Assembly: GCF_003443675.1 (NCBI RefSeq)
Contig: NZ_CP031963.1
Location: 5,368,501-5,432,500 of the forward strand
DNA length: 64,000 nt
Direction: 5' to 3'
From: Aquimarina sp. BL5
GTDB taxonomy: Bacteria > Bacteroidota > Bacteroidia > Flavobacteriales > Flavobacteriaceae
Shown: positions 35,952 to 45,007 of the stretch, piece after piece
How positions within the stretch are numbered: the stretch's first letter is position 1
How the letters are laid out: every line of letters starts with the position of its first letter
The notes under the pieces: generated by a model
Told to the model about the DNA's origin: nothing
Seen by the model: the letters and a program-made list of their open reading frames with translations, nothing else
Database searches by the model: none
Position numbers and translations under genes: made by a program

Positions 35952-38234
35952 TTATAATCTATATTTTATGTTAATGCCTCCATATATATTAAAAGGTATC
36001 CCTGGATAAAAATACCTAGGAGCATTACCTCCAAAACCGCTGGCATTAATCTGTAGTTGCGAAGCGTATTTTATGTCTAAAATGTTATTGGCGCCTAAAA
36101 AGAGATCGTAAGAGAGGTGCTTTATAATATTGTTTTTATATCCTATTTTACCATTTAATAATTCATATTGATCATTGAACACTGTGTTTTGATCATTAGC
36201 TGGAATTTCACCAACTATCTGAAAATTAAGATTTCCGTAAATTCCTTTTTTAGAGATTAGGTCAACCCCTAGATTAATAACATGAGAAGGAACCCCAGTA
36301 ACATCATTACCCGAAAAATCCGAATCAAGATCTACAAAATCATTAAATTTATAATCATTGATAGATGCGTTAGCAAATAAATTGAGTTGTTTTTGATTAA
36401 ACTTAAGTAGGTTGTAATTTATCGTTCCTTCTATTCCGTTATGAATTGTTTTTCCGGCATTAATGGCAAAGAAATTATCTTCTTCAGTTCTTCTAGCTAC
36501 TAATAAATCTTTAATTCGCAGAGAGTATAAAGAAAGAGAACCATATAATTTGCTTTTGAAAAAATTATAACGAGTACCAATTTCATAGTTCCATCCGATT
36601 TCTGGTTTTATATCCGGATTGAATTCACCATCCGGTAATAAAGTTTCTGAAGTAGTAGGAGTAGAGAAACCGTGAGCTACGTTTCCGAAAAAAATAAAAT
36701 TATTGTTTAATAGGTAATTTACTCCAGCTTTTGGAGAGAAAATTGGATCAAAATCAAAACTTCCAGAACTATCATCATTATCAACTAAAAACTCATCATC
36801 AATATCAAAAAATGTTTGATTTAGATGAATCCCAAAATTAAATTGAAGTTTATCATTTGCTTTGAAATTAGTCTCGGCAAAAAGATTGTAATAATTCCTT
36901 TTTTCATCAAGATCCGAAAGCTGGTCGCCTAAAATACTGCCAGTACCGGGAGGAAAATCTTCATAGAGATTATCAAACGTTTTACTATTATAAAAGTCTA
37001 AAAAAAGTTCACCACCCGCCGTCCAGTTCCACTTTTTATTAAATAGGTTAGAAATACCAATGATTCTACTTCTTATACCTATCGTATTAGATTCTTCTTT
37101 TAATATATTAAATGGTCTTGGTTCATAATTATTTCTGAAAGAAGTAAATATACTAGTATGGTGAGAAAATAATGGGTTATAGTTGTGTTTCCAGGTCAGT
37201 CCCAGAATTCCATGCCTAACATCTTCAAAAGCTTGAGATCGTCCCCAAGTGAAAGCAGCTTGTCTTGGATTGTTGTCAAAATCTTCCTGATCCAAAGAAC
37301 TGGGTATCCCGGCTTTTAAATCAACATAACTTGCAATAATGGAAAAACTATTTTTCTCTCCAGAGTATATAGAAGAAGTAACCGTAACTGTATTTCTATT
37401 ATAGCTGTTATTATCTCGGTATCCACTAGAATGATTATTACTATAAACGATATTAAGATTTGATTTTTTTCCTCCAATAGCAATTTTTGCAATATTTCTA
37501 CTCAATCCGTAACTCCCTAAGGAGCTAGAAAAGAAAGCCTCTGTAGTTTGGTAATCTATAAATTCTGGTCTTAACAAGATAGTTCCTCCTAAGCCAACAC
37601 CATAGCTACTAGACGAAGGTCCTTTATGAATGTCAATTCTAGAAATTGAAGCTAGTTCAAGATCTTCAATAGATGATTCTCCGTTACCATCCGTTAGAGG
37701 AATATCTCCGAAATATGTTCTAATATTTGCTGTACCAAATAAATTTCGAGCACCAATTCCTCTTATGGTAATCCTATTGGTGTTGAGCGTACCGTTTTGC
37801 ATAAAAACTCCCGGAACTTTATTTAGAATTGGGTGTAATTCAATAGTATTACCACGGTTGATTTCTTGCTTACTTACAATAGCAATTGCGTCGGTTGCAT
37901 ATTTCTCTTGTAGGGGAATGGATTGGCTATTTATAAATACCTCTTGTAATAGATTTATATTTGGGATAAGCGATATGGTAATGCTTTGATCATTAGTTAC
38001 GGTGATCTTTTTGGTTTCATATCCTGCAAAAGAAATTTCAATAATTCCATTACTAACAAGTTTAAAAGTACCGTTGTTATCAGAAAGTGTTTTATTTCCC
38101 GTCTTTACATCTATTATCGTTGCATTTTTTATAGGGATTAGCGTGGTATTGTCAATAACTAATCCAGAAATGTTAAACTGTGCATTTGTTACATAACTGA
38201 GAAAAAAGAAGAGGAGTATTATTTTTTTTTTCAA
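35952..38234 (-). CDS. TonB-dependent outer-membrane receptor
   Basis: This 760-residue receptor has a signal peptide (ending VTNAQ, about 19), then a carboxypeptidase regulatory-like domain (about 21-95) typical of Bacteroidota receptors, and a plug (about 105-225, with ITIRGIGARNLFG). A 22-strand-type barrel ends in NIYGGINIKYRL, an aromatic-rich final strand. No SusD neighbour is present, so it is not a SusCD pair. It resembles FecA-like siderophore or metal receptors more than glycan importers. Its location just upstream of the PQQ dehydrogenase suggests uptake of PQQ, a sugar or a metal, but this is inference. Confidence 0.9.
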   Translation of the reverse strand: MKKKIILLFFFLSYVTNAQFNISGLVIDNTTLIPIKNATIIDVKTGNKTLSDNNGTFKLVSNGIIEISFAGYETKKITVTNDQSITISLIPNINLLQEVFINSQSIPLQEKYATDAIAIVSKQEINRGNTIELHPILNKVPGVFMQNGTLNTNRITIRGIGARNLFGTANIRTYFGDIPLTDGNGESSIEDLELASISRIDIHKGPSSSSYGVGLGGTILLRPEFIDYQTTEAFFSSSLGSYGLSRNIAKIAIGGKKSNLNIVYSNNHSSGYRDNNSYNRNTVTVTSSIYSGEKNSFSIIASYVDLKAGIPSSLDQEDFDNNPRQAAFTWGRSQAFEDVRHGILGLTWKHNYNPLFSHHTSIFTSFRNNYEPRPFNILKEESNTIGIRSRIIGISNLFNKKWNWTAGGELFLDFYNSKTFDNLYEDFPPGTGSILGDQLSDLDEKRNYYNLFAETNFKANDKLQFNFGIHLNQTFFDIDDEFLVDNDDSSGSFDFDPIFSPKAGVNYLLNNNFIFFGNVAHGFSTPTTSETLLPDGEFNPDIKPEIGWNYEIGTRYNFFKSKLYGSLSLYSLRIKDLLVARRTEEDNFFAINAGKTIHNGIEGTINYNLLKFNQKQLNLFANASINDYKFNDFVDLDSDFSGNDVTGVPSHVINLGVDLISKKGIYGNLNFQIVGEIPANDQNTVFNDQYELLNGKIGYKNNIIKHLSYDLFLGANNILDIKYASQLQINASGFGGNAPRYFYPGIPFNIYGGINIKYRL

Positions 38235-38342
38235 AAGGCGAAATTTTGCTCAAATATCGTAAACTAATTATGTATCGATTCTTAAAAATAACTTATAATT
38301 GTAATCAGATCAAAAATCGTAATCAATAATATCTGTCATCCA

Positions 38343-38957
38343 ATGTTTAGAAAAATAGTTTTCCTTTTTCTGGTTTCCACCAGTACAGTTTCTTTTGCAC
38401 AAAGAATTAAAATCGATAAGAAAAAACTTGAGTTTTTGAAGAATGAAACAAAGATTGCTGTAAAGCTTACTTTTCCTGAAGATGTTATCTTTTTTAGTCT
38501 TCACCCTGAAAAGGAATTTATAGAGAATATGAAGAGTAAGTATGGAAAGATAGATAAGAATAAAGGCGAAAAGTGGTTGGAGACTTATGAAAAAGCTAAA
38601 AAAGAAACCTGGCGTAATGCTTTTATTCAAGGAGTAAGCAAAAAATTAGATGCCTATAGCGATTTAAAATTCGTATTTGCAGAAGAAGAAACGAATTATA
38701 CATTGATCATCGAAGCAGATTGGATATATACAGGATATGGAGGTAGTGCGAGTGTGGGTAGAGAAGAAGGTAAACTTGAGACAACACTAAAATTTGTAAA
38801 GACAGCTCAGCCAGATTCATATGTATATAGTACCCAGACGCCTAAAGTAATTGGGAATTACGCTTACGGAGAATTTGGAGATATAGAAAGAATAAGAGAA
38901 TGCTATGATAAGTTGGGGTATTTATTAGAACTTCAATTAAAACGAATATTGAAATAA
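38343..38957 (+). CDS. Exported protein of unknown function
   Basis: This 204-residue protein has a signal peptide cleaved after about residue 20 (STVSFAQ), followed by a mixed alpha/beta domain with repeated charged helices (KKLEFLKNETKIAVKL) and a terminal LEDQL-type helix. It contains a GYGGSASVGREEGKLETTLKF strand pair. It lies upstream of tRNA-Pro and divergent from the TonB receptor. I recognise no family. Confidence 0.6.
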   Translation: MFRKIVFLFLVSTSTVSFAQRIKIDKKKLEFLKNETKIAVKLTFPEDVIFFSLHPEKEFIENMKSKYGKIDKNKGEKWLETYEKAKKETWRNAFIQGVSKKLDAYSDLKFVFAEEETNYTLIIEADWIYTGYGGSASVGREEGKLETTLKFVKTAQPDSYVYSTQTPKVIGNYAYGEFGDIERIRECYDKLGYLLELQLKRILK

Positions 38958-38998
38958 AATCTTTAAATAAATAATAGGTTTTAACAAAAGAGTTTACT

Positions 38999-39006
38999 TA
39001 TATTTG
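38999..39006 (+). promoter_or_regulatory. Bacteroidota -7 box (TATATTTG) of tRNA-Pro
   Basis: TATATTTG matches TAnnTTTG exactly and ends 24 bases before the tRNA 5' end. Confidence 0.5.
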
Positions 39007-39030
39007 CACCCGCAAAAAGGATAACTATTT

Positions 39031-39105
39031 CGGGGTGTAGCGTAGCCCGGTTATCGCGCCGCGTTTGGGACGCGGAGGTCGCAGGTTCGAATCCTGCCAC
39101 CCCGA
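39031..39105 (+). tRNA. tRNA-Pro (anticodon TGG)
   Basis: This is a complete cloverleaf. The acceptor stem CGGGGTG pairs with CACCCCG (39098-39104), with discriminator A39105. The anticodon stem CCGCG/CGCGG encloses the loop TTTGGGA with anticodon TGG at 39066-39068 and G37, as expected for proline. The TTCGAAT T-loop is present. CCA is not encoded. A -7 box lies upstream and a terminator immediately downstream. Confidence 0.97.
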
Positions 39106-39112
39106 CAAAAAG

Positions 39113-39143
39113 AATCCAATCACATTATGTGGTTGGATTTTTT
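39113..39143 (+). terminator. Intrinsic terminator after tRNA-Pro
   Basis: A 12-bp stem with one G-T pair (39113-39124 with 39128-39139), a 3-base loop, then a T run. It begins 7 bases after the tRNA. Confidence 0.85.
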
Positions 39144-39214
39144 AGTTACAAGAGTTTAAAAAACTTGGTTTTGTGAGAAACAGTCAAATTATTTCCATCA
39201 GTTCGAGAATCAGT

Positions 39215-40837
39215 TCAATATCTTGAAATAAATTCTACAAGATTATCATTCCTATCTAATTGTAATTTCTTTCGTAATCGATATCTTGATGTGTGCACGC
39301 TTTCTATAGATATACCTAATAAAGAGGCCATGTCCTTACTAGAAAAATTTAACTTAACCAGCGCACAAATTTTGAGATCTGTCTGTGTTAACGAAGAAAA
39401 ATCAGTTTTTATGTTTTTGTAAAAATTCGGATTAATATCTATAAATCTGATTTCGAATTCTTTCCAGTTATTTCCAACATCAGATTTAATAGATTTAATA
39501 ATTTTATTGAGAGAATTCTGATTCGGATTTTCCTTCTGATCATTGAGTGTACTTTTTAATCCTAAAATAAATTCATCTTTTTCAATTAATTGCAGAGCAG
39601 ATGCTGTAAGTTCTCTATTCTTAAGTTCTATAACTTCTTTGCTTTCTATTAGTTTCAATCGCTGTTTCTTTTTTAACTGGGCTTTTTCTTTTATGTGTTT
39701 TTGTTTTAATTTTTTAAAAACTATAATGCTCATTATTAATATAAACAATGTGGTTATAAAAAGTAATATTGATCTTAGAAATGATATTTTTTCTTTTTGT
39801 TCTAACTCGAGTAGTTTTTGTTCTTTAAATAGCTGTTCTTGCTTTTCTTTTTGAATTCTATACTTATCTTTTATTTCGAAGAGATATTTGTTGTTATCAC
39901 TATTAATACCAAATATTTTATTTTCTAAATCAATTGCTTGTCTTATATGAAAAAAAGCATTTTGATATTCTTTAGAGTCATAGTATAATTGAGAGAGTTC
40001 TTTGTGGTTGATAATTTGATAATTTTTATGACTGTTATAAATGCCGGATAATTCTAAAGATCTATTATAGTGAAATTTACTTTTTTCTACTTCGTTTTTC
40101 TTGTGGTATAACTTAGCCAAAAAGAAATGTATAATAACTAGATATGACTCATTGTTTTCTTTAAAGTGATCATACGATTTTACGAGAATCATTTCGGCAC
40201 TATCAAATTTACCATCCGCGGCTAATAAAAAACCTTTTTCAGATTCTAAGAAATAATTTTTTACGCCTTTGCTTGTGGGTGTGAAATATGAATAGCAACT
40301 ATCCAAGTAAATTCTTGCATTTTCAAGATCGTTATTATCTCTATAGAAAGCAACGATAGAATAATAATCACTTATAACATTATTTATTTTGCTTCGATTT
40401 TGAGTAGAAAGTTTTTTACTTAGTTCCAAAGCTTTGCTAAAATTCTCAAGGGCTTCTGTATTACGGTTATAAAAACTGTACAACCAGCCTAGAGATTGGT
40501 AAACCCTAGATTTAGAAAATTCGTCATTACTTTTTTCTGCTAAAAGTAACGCTTCCCAGTATCCGTCATAAGCCTTACTGTAATTTAGATTGTGACCATA
40601 TACATCGGATAGTTCATTGATACTATTAATTAAATTAAACGTATCCCTTTTATGGGTAAAATATTCAATACTTTTTTTATAGTTTTTAATTGATATTTCG
40701 GAATTTAGAAATTTATTCTTTCTTGCTTTCTTAAGATATTGGTTGGTTTTATAATGTTGTTGAGAAAATGTGAAATTACCACTGAATGGTATTACAGTGA
40801 TTATTATCCATAACAATAGCGATAGTGTTTTTATCAT
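39215..40837 (-). CDS. Membrane-anchored TPR/LuxR-type transcriptional regulator
   Basis: This 540-residue protein combines a signal peptide (about 1-25) and an extracytoplasmic TPR array (about 30-330, with repeats such as SKSRVYQSLGWLYSFYNRNT and the unit around NALENFSKALELSKKL). One membrane helix (about 356-376), a cytoplasmic coiled coil rich in Lys/Glu, and a C-terminal LuxR-type HTH (about 475-535, with SSKDMASLLGISIESVHTSR) complete it. Such one-component receptors of Bacteroidota couple periplasmic ligand binding to DNA binding. The gene is divergent from the GH2/GH117 operon with a 225-base shared region, so it is a good candidate regulator of that module. Confidence 0.85.
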   Translation of the reverse strand: MIKTLSLLLWIIITVIPFSGNFTFSQQHYKTNQYLKKARKNKFLNSEISIKNYKKSIEYFTHKRDTFNLINSINELSDVYGHNLNYSKAYDGYWEALLLAEKSNDEFSKSRVYQSLGWLYSFYNRNTEALENFSKALELSKKLSTQNRSKINNVISDYYSIVAFYRDNNDLENARIYLDSCYSYFTPTSKGVKNYFLESEKGFLLAADGKFDSAEMILVKSYDHFKENNESYLVIIHFFLAKLYHKKNEVEKSKFHYNRSLELSGIYNSHKNYQIINHKELSQLYYDSKEYQNAFFHIRQAIDLENKIFGINSDNNKYLFEIKDKYRIQKEKQEQLFKEQKLLELEQKEKISFLRSILLFITTLFILIMSIIVFKKLKQKHIKEKAQLKKKQRLKLIESKEVIELKNRELTASALQLIEKDEFILGLKSTLNDQKENPNQNSLNKIIKSIKSDVGNNWKEFEIRFIDINPNFYKNIKTDFSSLTQTDLKICALVKLNFSSKDMASLLGISIESVHTSRYRLRKKLQLDRNDNLVEFISRY

Positions 40838-41062
40838 TAATTCTTATATCGAGGTAATTTTCAGAATTTCTAAATTAATATAAAGGAATGCTAAATAAAA
40901 AAAGAAAAACTATTTATTTCACAGGAATTAGTGAAAATAATCTTTTTGTATACCAACCATTAATAGATCATGAAATATGTTCAGTTTATGTCTAGTTGTA
41001 TCCAATATAAGATCGTGTAGAAGTTTTGATATTTGTGTAAGTCTATCAATTAAATTTCTAAT

Positions 41063-43594
41063 ATGTTATTAAAAACGTTTCTTAAATTTTTTTTAGTTTT
41101 TAATTTTATAACTGTCAATGCTCAAGATTATTCAGAAATAGGTACGCACGATTTTAACTTCGACTGGGAGTTTAAACTTCAAGGAAATACTTGGAATTTA
41201 GATAAATCAGAATACAAAAATTGGACTGCAATACAATTACCACATGATTGGAGTGTTCATTTTTCTTATGATTCTATACAGGGAGAAGGAGCTACAGGAT
41301 ACCTGCCTGGAGGTATTGGATTTTATAAAAAGAATTTTTTATTAAATAGAAACAGCCATACTACATATATTTTATTCGATGGTGTCTACAATAATAGTAC
41401 AGTGTATTTAAATAATCAGTTAGTAGGTTTTCATCCATATGGATATTCACCTTTTTATTTTGATATAAGTAATTACTTAAAGGATGATAACACTTTTAAT
41501 AGCTTAAAAGTAGAAGTAGATCATAGCAGATATGCAGATAGTAGATGGTATACGGGTTCTGGAATATATAGAAATGTAAAACTGATTCGTAAAAATAATC
41601 TTCATGTACCTGTATGGGGGATCTTTATTACCACTCCCAATATTACAAAGGAATGGGTTGTAACTAATATAAAAACTACTATCAAAAATAATAATATTCA
41701 TAAAGAGAGTTTTGAATTATGTATTGAAATTTATGATGATAGAAACAAGCTAGTATCAGATGCTAAAAAAGAATACTTAGTAAAAAGTAATCAAGAAATC
41801 ATTTTAGAAAATAGGCTTACAATTCTAAAACCTTATATATGGGATGTTAATTCACCAAGATTGTATAGAGCTATTATTACATTGTTAAAAGGTGATTGTG
41901 TAATAGACAAAAATATAGTGAAATTTGGGGCGAGAAAAATTGAATTTGATCCTAACAAAGGTTTTTTTCTTAACGATAAGAATACACCAATAAAGGGTGT
42001 TTGTCTTCATCATGATGCAGGTTTGGTGGGAGCAGCAGTACCAAAAGATGTTTGGAGAAGGAGATTACAAAAACTTAAAAATGCAGGTTGTAATGCTATC
42101 AGAATATCCCATAACCCTGGATCAGAAGATTTTTTAGATCTATGCGATGAAATGGGTTTTTTGGTACAGGATGAATTTTTTGATGAGTGGGATCATCCAA
42201 AAGATAAAAGATTTAATATGAATGAAAAAAGAGTAGATTCTATAACCAGAGGGTATACGCGTTATTTTCAGGATTGGGCAGAGAAAGATCTTAAAAATAC
42301 AGTTCTAGCGCATAGGAATCATCCAGCGATTTTTCAATGGAGTATTGGGAACGAAATCGAATGGACATATCCAAGAAATGCAGATGCGACGGGTTTTTTT
42401 AATAATATGAATTGGAGTGGTAATTATTTCTGGGAAGAGCCACCACATACAATTGAGCAGATAAAAGAAAAATTAAAGACACTACCTAAAGGAAAATACA
42501 CGATAGGGCAAACTGCTAAAAAGCTAACGAATTGGACTAGAGAACTAGACACCACAAGGTATATTACTGCTAATTGTATATTACCCTCTGCTAGCCATCT
42601 TTCTGGATATACAGAAGTATTGGATGTTGTTGGGTATAGTTACCGAAGGGTGTTGTATGACTATGGACATAAAAACTATCCAAACAAACCGATAATGGGT
42701 TCTGAAAACCTTGTACAATGGCACGAATGGAAAGCAGTTGAAGAGAGACCTTTTATTTCAGGTACTTTTTTGTGGACAGGGATTGATTATATGGGCGAAT
42801 CAAATGGACAATGGCCAAGAAAAGCTACAGAAAGTGGAATGTTAGATATTGCTGGTTTTGAAAAACCATCATATCATATGATGAAAACCCTTTGGAATGA
42901 AGAACCTCATATATACATTGCCACACAAACCATTGATAAATCAATATTTAAAGAAGACGAAAAAACAGGCAAAGTTGTAGAAAAGAAAAAAGGAAAATGG
43001 AAAAAAGCACTTTGGGTATGGCATGATGTAAACGAGCATTGGAACTATAACAAAAATGATACAATAGTAGTGGAGGTATATGCTAACTATCCTGAGTTAG
43101 AGCTATATTTAAACGGAGCATCTTTCCAAACAAAAAAGCTAGAAAGTTTCGAAGATCGAATTTATAAATGGATAGTTCCATTTAAAGAAGGAGAATTAAA
43201 ACTGATAGGTAAGAAAAATGGTGAAGTAAAAGAAATAAAAACTCTCCCTACTACAGGGCAGGTAGCTCAAATATCTCTTTCTGTCGATAAAACTTTAATA
43301 AACCCGGATAGCTATAGTGTAGCACATATTATAGCACAATTAAAAGATATTAAGGGAAATCCAATTAAGAATGTAAACAAAGAAGTTACCTTTTCTATAG
43401 AAGGCGATGTAAAGCTATTAGGTGTGGATAATGGATCCGCTTATAGTGTACAAGATTATAAAACAAACTCAGTAAAAACAAACAATGGAAGGTGCTTGCT
43501 TGTGATTCAATCCAAAAGAAAAGAAACAGAAGTAAAGATAATTGCTACAACAGAAAAAATACATAGTAACACATTAGAAATTCAGATAAAATAA
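41063..43594 (+). CDS. Glycoside hydrolase family 2, beta-galactosidase-like
   Basis: This 843-residue exported enzyme has a signal peptide (about 1-20, ending TVNAQ), a jelly-roll sugar-binding domain, an Ig-like domain and a TIM barrel, followed by extra C-terminal Ig-like domains. The acid/base is Glu431 in WSIGNE; the nucleophile is Glu548 in [15 protein letters not shown] and ISHNPGS are typical of the family. The last ~110 residues ([16 protein letters not shown]) form an extra Ig/invasin-like domain. With the following GH117 gene it fits exo-acting agar or porphyran oligosaccharide breakdown. The linkage specificity cannot be read directly. Confidence 0.9.
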   Translation: MLLKTFLKFFLVFNFITVNAQDYSEIGTHDFNFDWEFKLQGNTWNLDKSEYKNWTAIQLPHDWSVHFSYDSIQGEGATGYLPGGIGFYKKNFLLNRNSHTTYILFDGVYNNSTVYLNNQLVGFHPYGYSPFYFDISNYLKDDNTFNSLKVEVDHSRYADSRWYTGSGIYRNVKLIRKNNLHVPVWGIFITTPNITKEWVVTNIKTTIKNNNIHKESFELCIEIYDDRNKLVSDAKKEYLVKSNQEIILENRLTILKPYIWDVNSPRLYRAIITLLKGDCVIDKNIVKFGARKIEFDPNKGFFLNDKNTPIKGVCLHHDAGLVGAAVPKDVWRRRLQKLKNAGCNAIRISHNPGSEDFLDLCDEMGFLVQDEFFDEWDHPKDKRFNMNEKRVDSITRGYTRYFQDWAEKDLKNTVLAHRNHPAIFQWSIGNEIEWTYPRNADATGFFNNMNWSGNYFWEEPPHTIEQIKEKLKTLPKGKYTIGQTAKKLTNWTRELDTTRYITANCILPSASHLSGYTEVLDVVGYSYRRVLYDYGHKNYPNKPIMGSENLVQWHEWKAVEERPFISGTFLWTGIDYMGESNGQWPRKATESGMLDIAGFEKPSYHMMKTLWNEEPHIYIATQTIDKSIFKEDEKTGKVVEKKKGKWKKALWVWHDVNEHWNYNKNDTIVVEVYANYPELELYLNGASFQTKKLESFEDRIYKWIVPFKEGELKLIGKKNGEVKEIKTLPTTGQVAQISLSVDKTLINPDSYSVAHIIAQLKDIKGNPIKNVNKEVTFSIEGDVKLLGVDNGSAYSVQDYKTNSVKTNNGRCLLVIQSKRKETEVKIIATTEKIHSNTLEIQIK

Positions 43595-43600
43595 TACTCA

Positions 43601-44848
43601 ATGAAACTAGAATTTAAAAAAATAGTACTCTTCTTCTTAATTGGAATTATAGCTTCTTGTGGAGAAACGATAAGAAAAGAAGAACTTTCTGTGGAAAAAG
43701 AATTTCCTTGTCAACCTTTGCTGGATCTTTCGCAAGAAAAGTTAGATCGATTTGGAATCACAAATAAAGAATACTTAAGTGCAGCTTCTAAAAGAGCGCT
43801 ACAATGGCCATATGTAGAGAATGATTGGTTTCGACTCTTTAATAAATTACAACCATTAAAAGGAGATTTAGCTTATGAAAAAGGTGTAGTTAGAAGAGAT
43901 CCTTCAGCGATCATTAAAGAAAACGGTAAATATTACGTGTGGTACAGTAAAAGTGTAGGGAAATCTCAAGGTTTTGGGGGAGATATAGAAAAGGATAAGG
44001 TTTTTCCATGGGATCGTTGTGATATATGGTATGCAACTTCTGATGATGGATGGACCTGGAAAGAAGAAGGCATCGCTGTACCAAGAGGGGAAAAAGGAGC
44101 TTATGATGATCGTTCCGTATTTACGGTAGAAATTATGAAGCATGATACGATGTATTACTTGTGCTATCAAACAGTAAAATCACCATACAATGTAAGAGTA
44201 AAAAATCAAGTAGGTTTAGCCTGGTCAAGTTCTCCAGATGGTCCTTGGGAAAAAAGTAAGGAACCTATTCTTAAACCTGCAGATAATGGGATATGGAAAG
44301 GTAAGGAGCAGAATAGATTTTTAGTAAACAAAAAAGGAGATTTTGATTCCCACAAAGTACATGATCCGTGTATACTTCCTTTTAAAGGAAAGTTCTATCT
44401 CTATTATAAAGGAGAGCAAATGGGTGAAGAAATTTTATTTGGAGGAAGACAAATTAGACATGGTGTAGCCATTGCGGATAATCCTAAAGGTCCTTACGTA
44501 AAATCAAAATACAATCCAATATCTAATTCAGGTCATGAAATATGCGTATGGCCTACTCAAGGTGGGATAGCTTCATTAATCACCACAGATGGACCGGAAA
44601 GAAATACAATTCAATGGGCTCCCGATGGTATTAATTTTGAAATAAGAGCTGCTGTACAGACTTATACGACACCACCTCACGCTATTGGTTTAAATAGAAC
44701 GATTGAAGTGCCGGATAATAATCCAACAAAAATTTTCGATTGGGGATTATCCCATATGTATAATAACAGTGATGAACAATCAATTATGCGTTTTAGTTCA
44801 TACATGAAAAAATTTCACGTGGCCAAAGGAGTAAAAAAATCTAAATAA
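43601..44848 (+). CDS. Glycoside hydrolase family 117, anhydro-galactosidase-like lipoprotein
   Basis: This 415-residue lipoprotein (lipobox IIASC, Cys20) is a five-bladed beta-propeller. The helical N-terminal dimerisation segment (LSAASKRALQWPYVENDWF) and the catalytic residues fit GH117: Asp100 in RRDPSAI, Asp255 in HDPCI and His312-Glu313 in GHEICVW. The spacing Asp100-Asp255-Glu313 (155 and 58) equals that of characterised GH117 enzymes as I recall them. Such enzymes release 3,6-anhydro-L-galactose from the non-reducing end of neoagaro-oligosaccharides. It starts 6 bases after the GH2 stop, so the two are co-expressed and would alternate on the same chain. Confidence 0.9.
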   Translation: MKLEFKKIVLFFLIGIIASCGETIRKEELSVEKEFPCQPLLDLSQEKLDRFGITNKEYLSAASKRALQWPYVENDWFRLFNKLQPLKGDLAYEKGVVRRDPSAIIKENGKYYVWYSKSVGKSQGFGGDIEKDKVFPWDRCDIWYATSDDGWTWKEEGIAVPRGEKGAYDDRSVFTVEIMKHDTMYYLCYQTVKSPYNVRVKNQVGLAWSSSPDGPWEKSKEPILKPADNGIWKGKEQNRFLVNKKGDFDSHKVHDPCILPFKGKFYLYYKGEQMGEEILFGGRQIRHGVAIADNPKGPYVKSKYNPISNSGHEICVWPTQGGIASLITTDGPERNTIQWAPDGINFEIRAAVQTYTTPPHAIGLNRTIEVPDNNPTKIFDWGLSHMYNNSDEQSIMRFSSYMKKFHVAKGVKKSK

Positions 44849-44955
44849 ACAGAGAAGATAGTTAGTGATTTACTATTAATAAACAAAACATATAACCTTA
44901 CAACGCTTTCAAAATGATGAAGGGGCCGCAAGATTTTATGTTGTTCTATGTTAAG

Positions 44956-44990
44956 ATGCTTATTCATTTGTTTATAATAAGCATAACTTT
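44956..44990 (+). terminator. Possible terminator after the GH117 gene
   Basis: A 9-bp stem (44956-44964 with 44976-44984) and an 11-base loop, followed by AACTTTT. The tail is weak. It lies in the 159-base gap between the convergent GH117 and beta-propeller genes. Confidence 0.4.
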
Positions 44991-45007
44991 TAAATTATTT
45001 TAACCTG

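Noticed and set aside
41012..41045. GATATTTG as a -7 box for the GH2 gene
   Set aside because: It differs from TAnnTTTG at the first position and has no partner element; kept out of the feature list.
44811..44826. TTTCACGTG in the GH117 coding region as a parS site
   Set aside because: Only the left half fits the parS consensus, and it is inside a conserved gene far from parAB.
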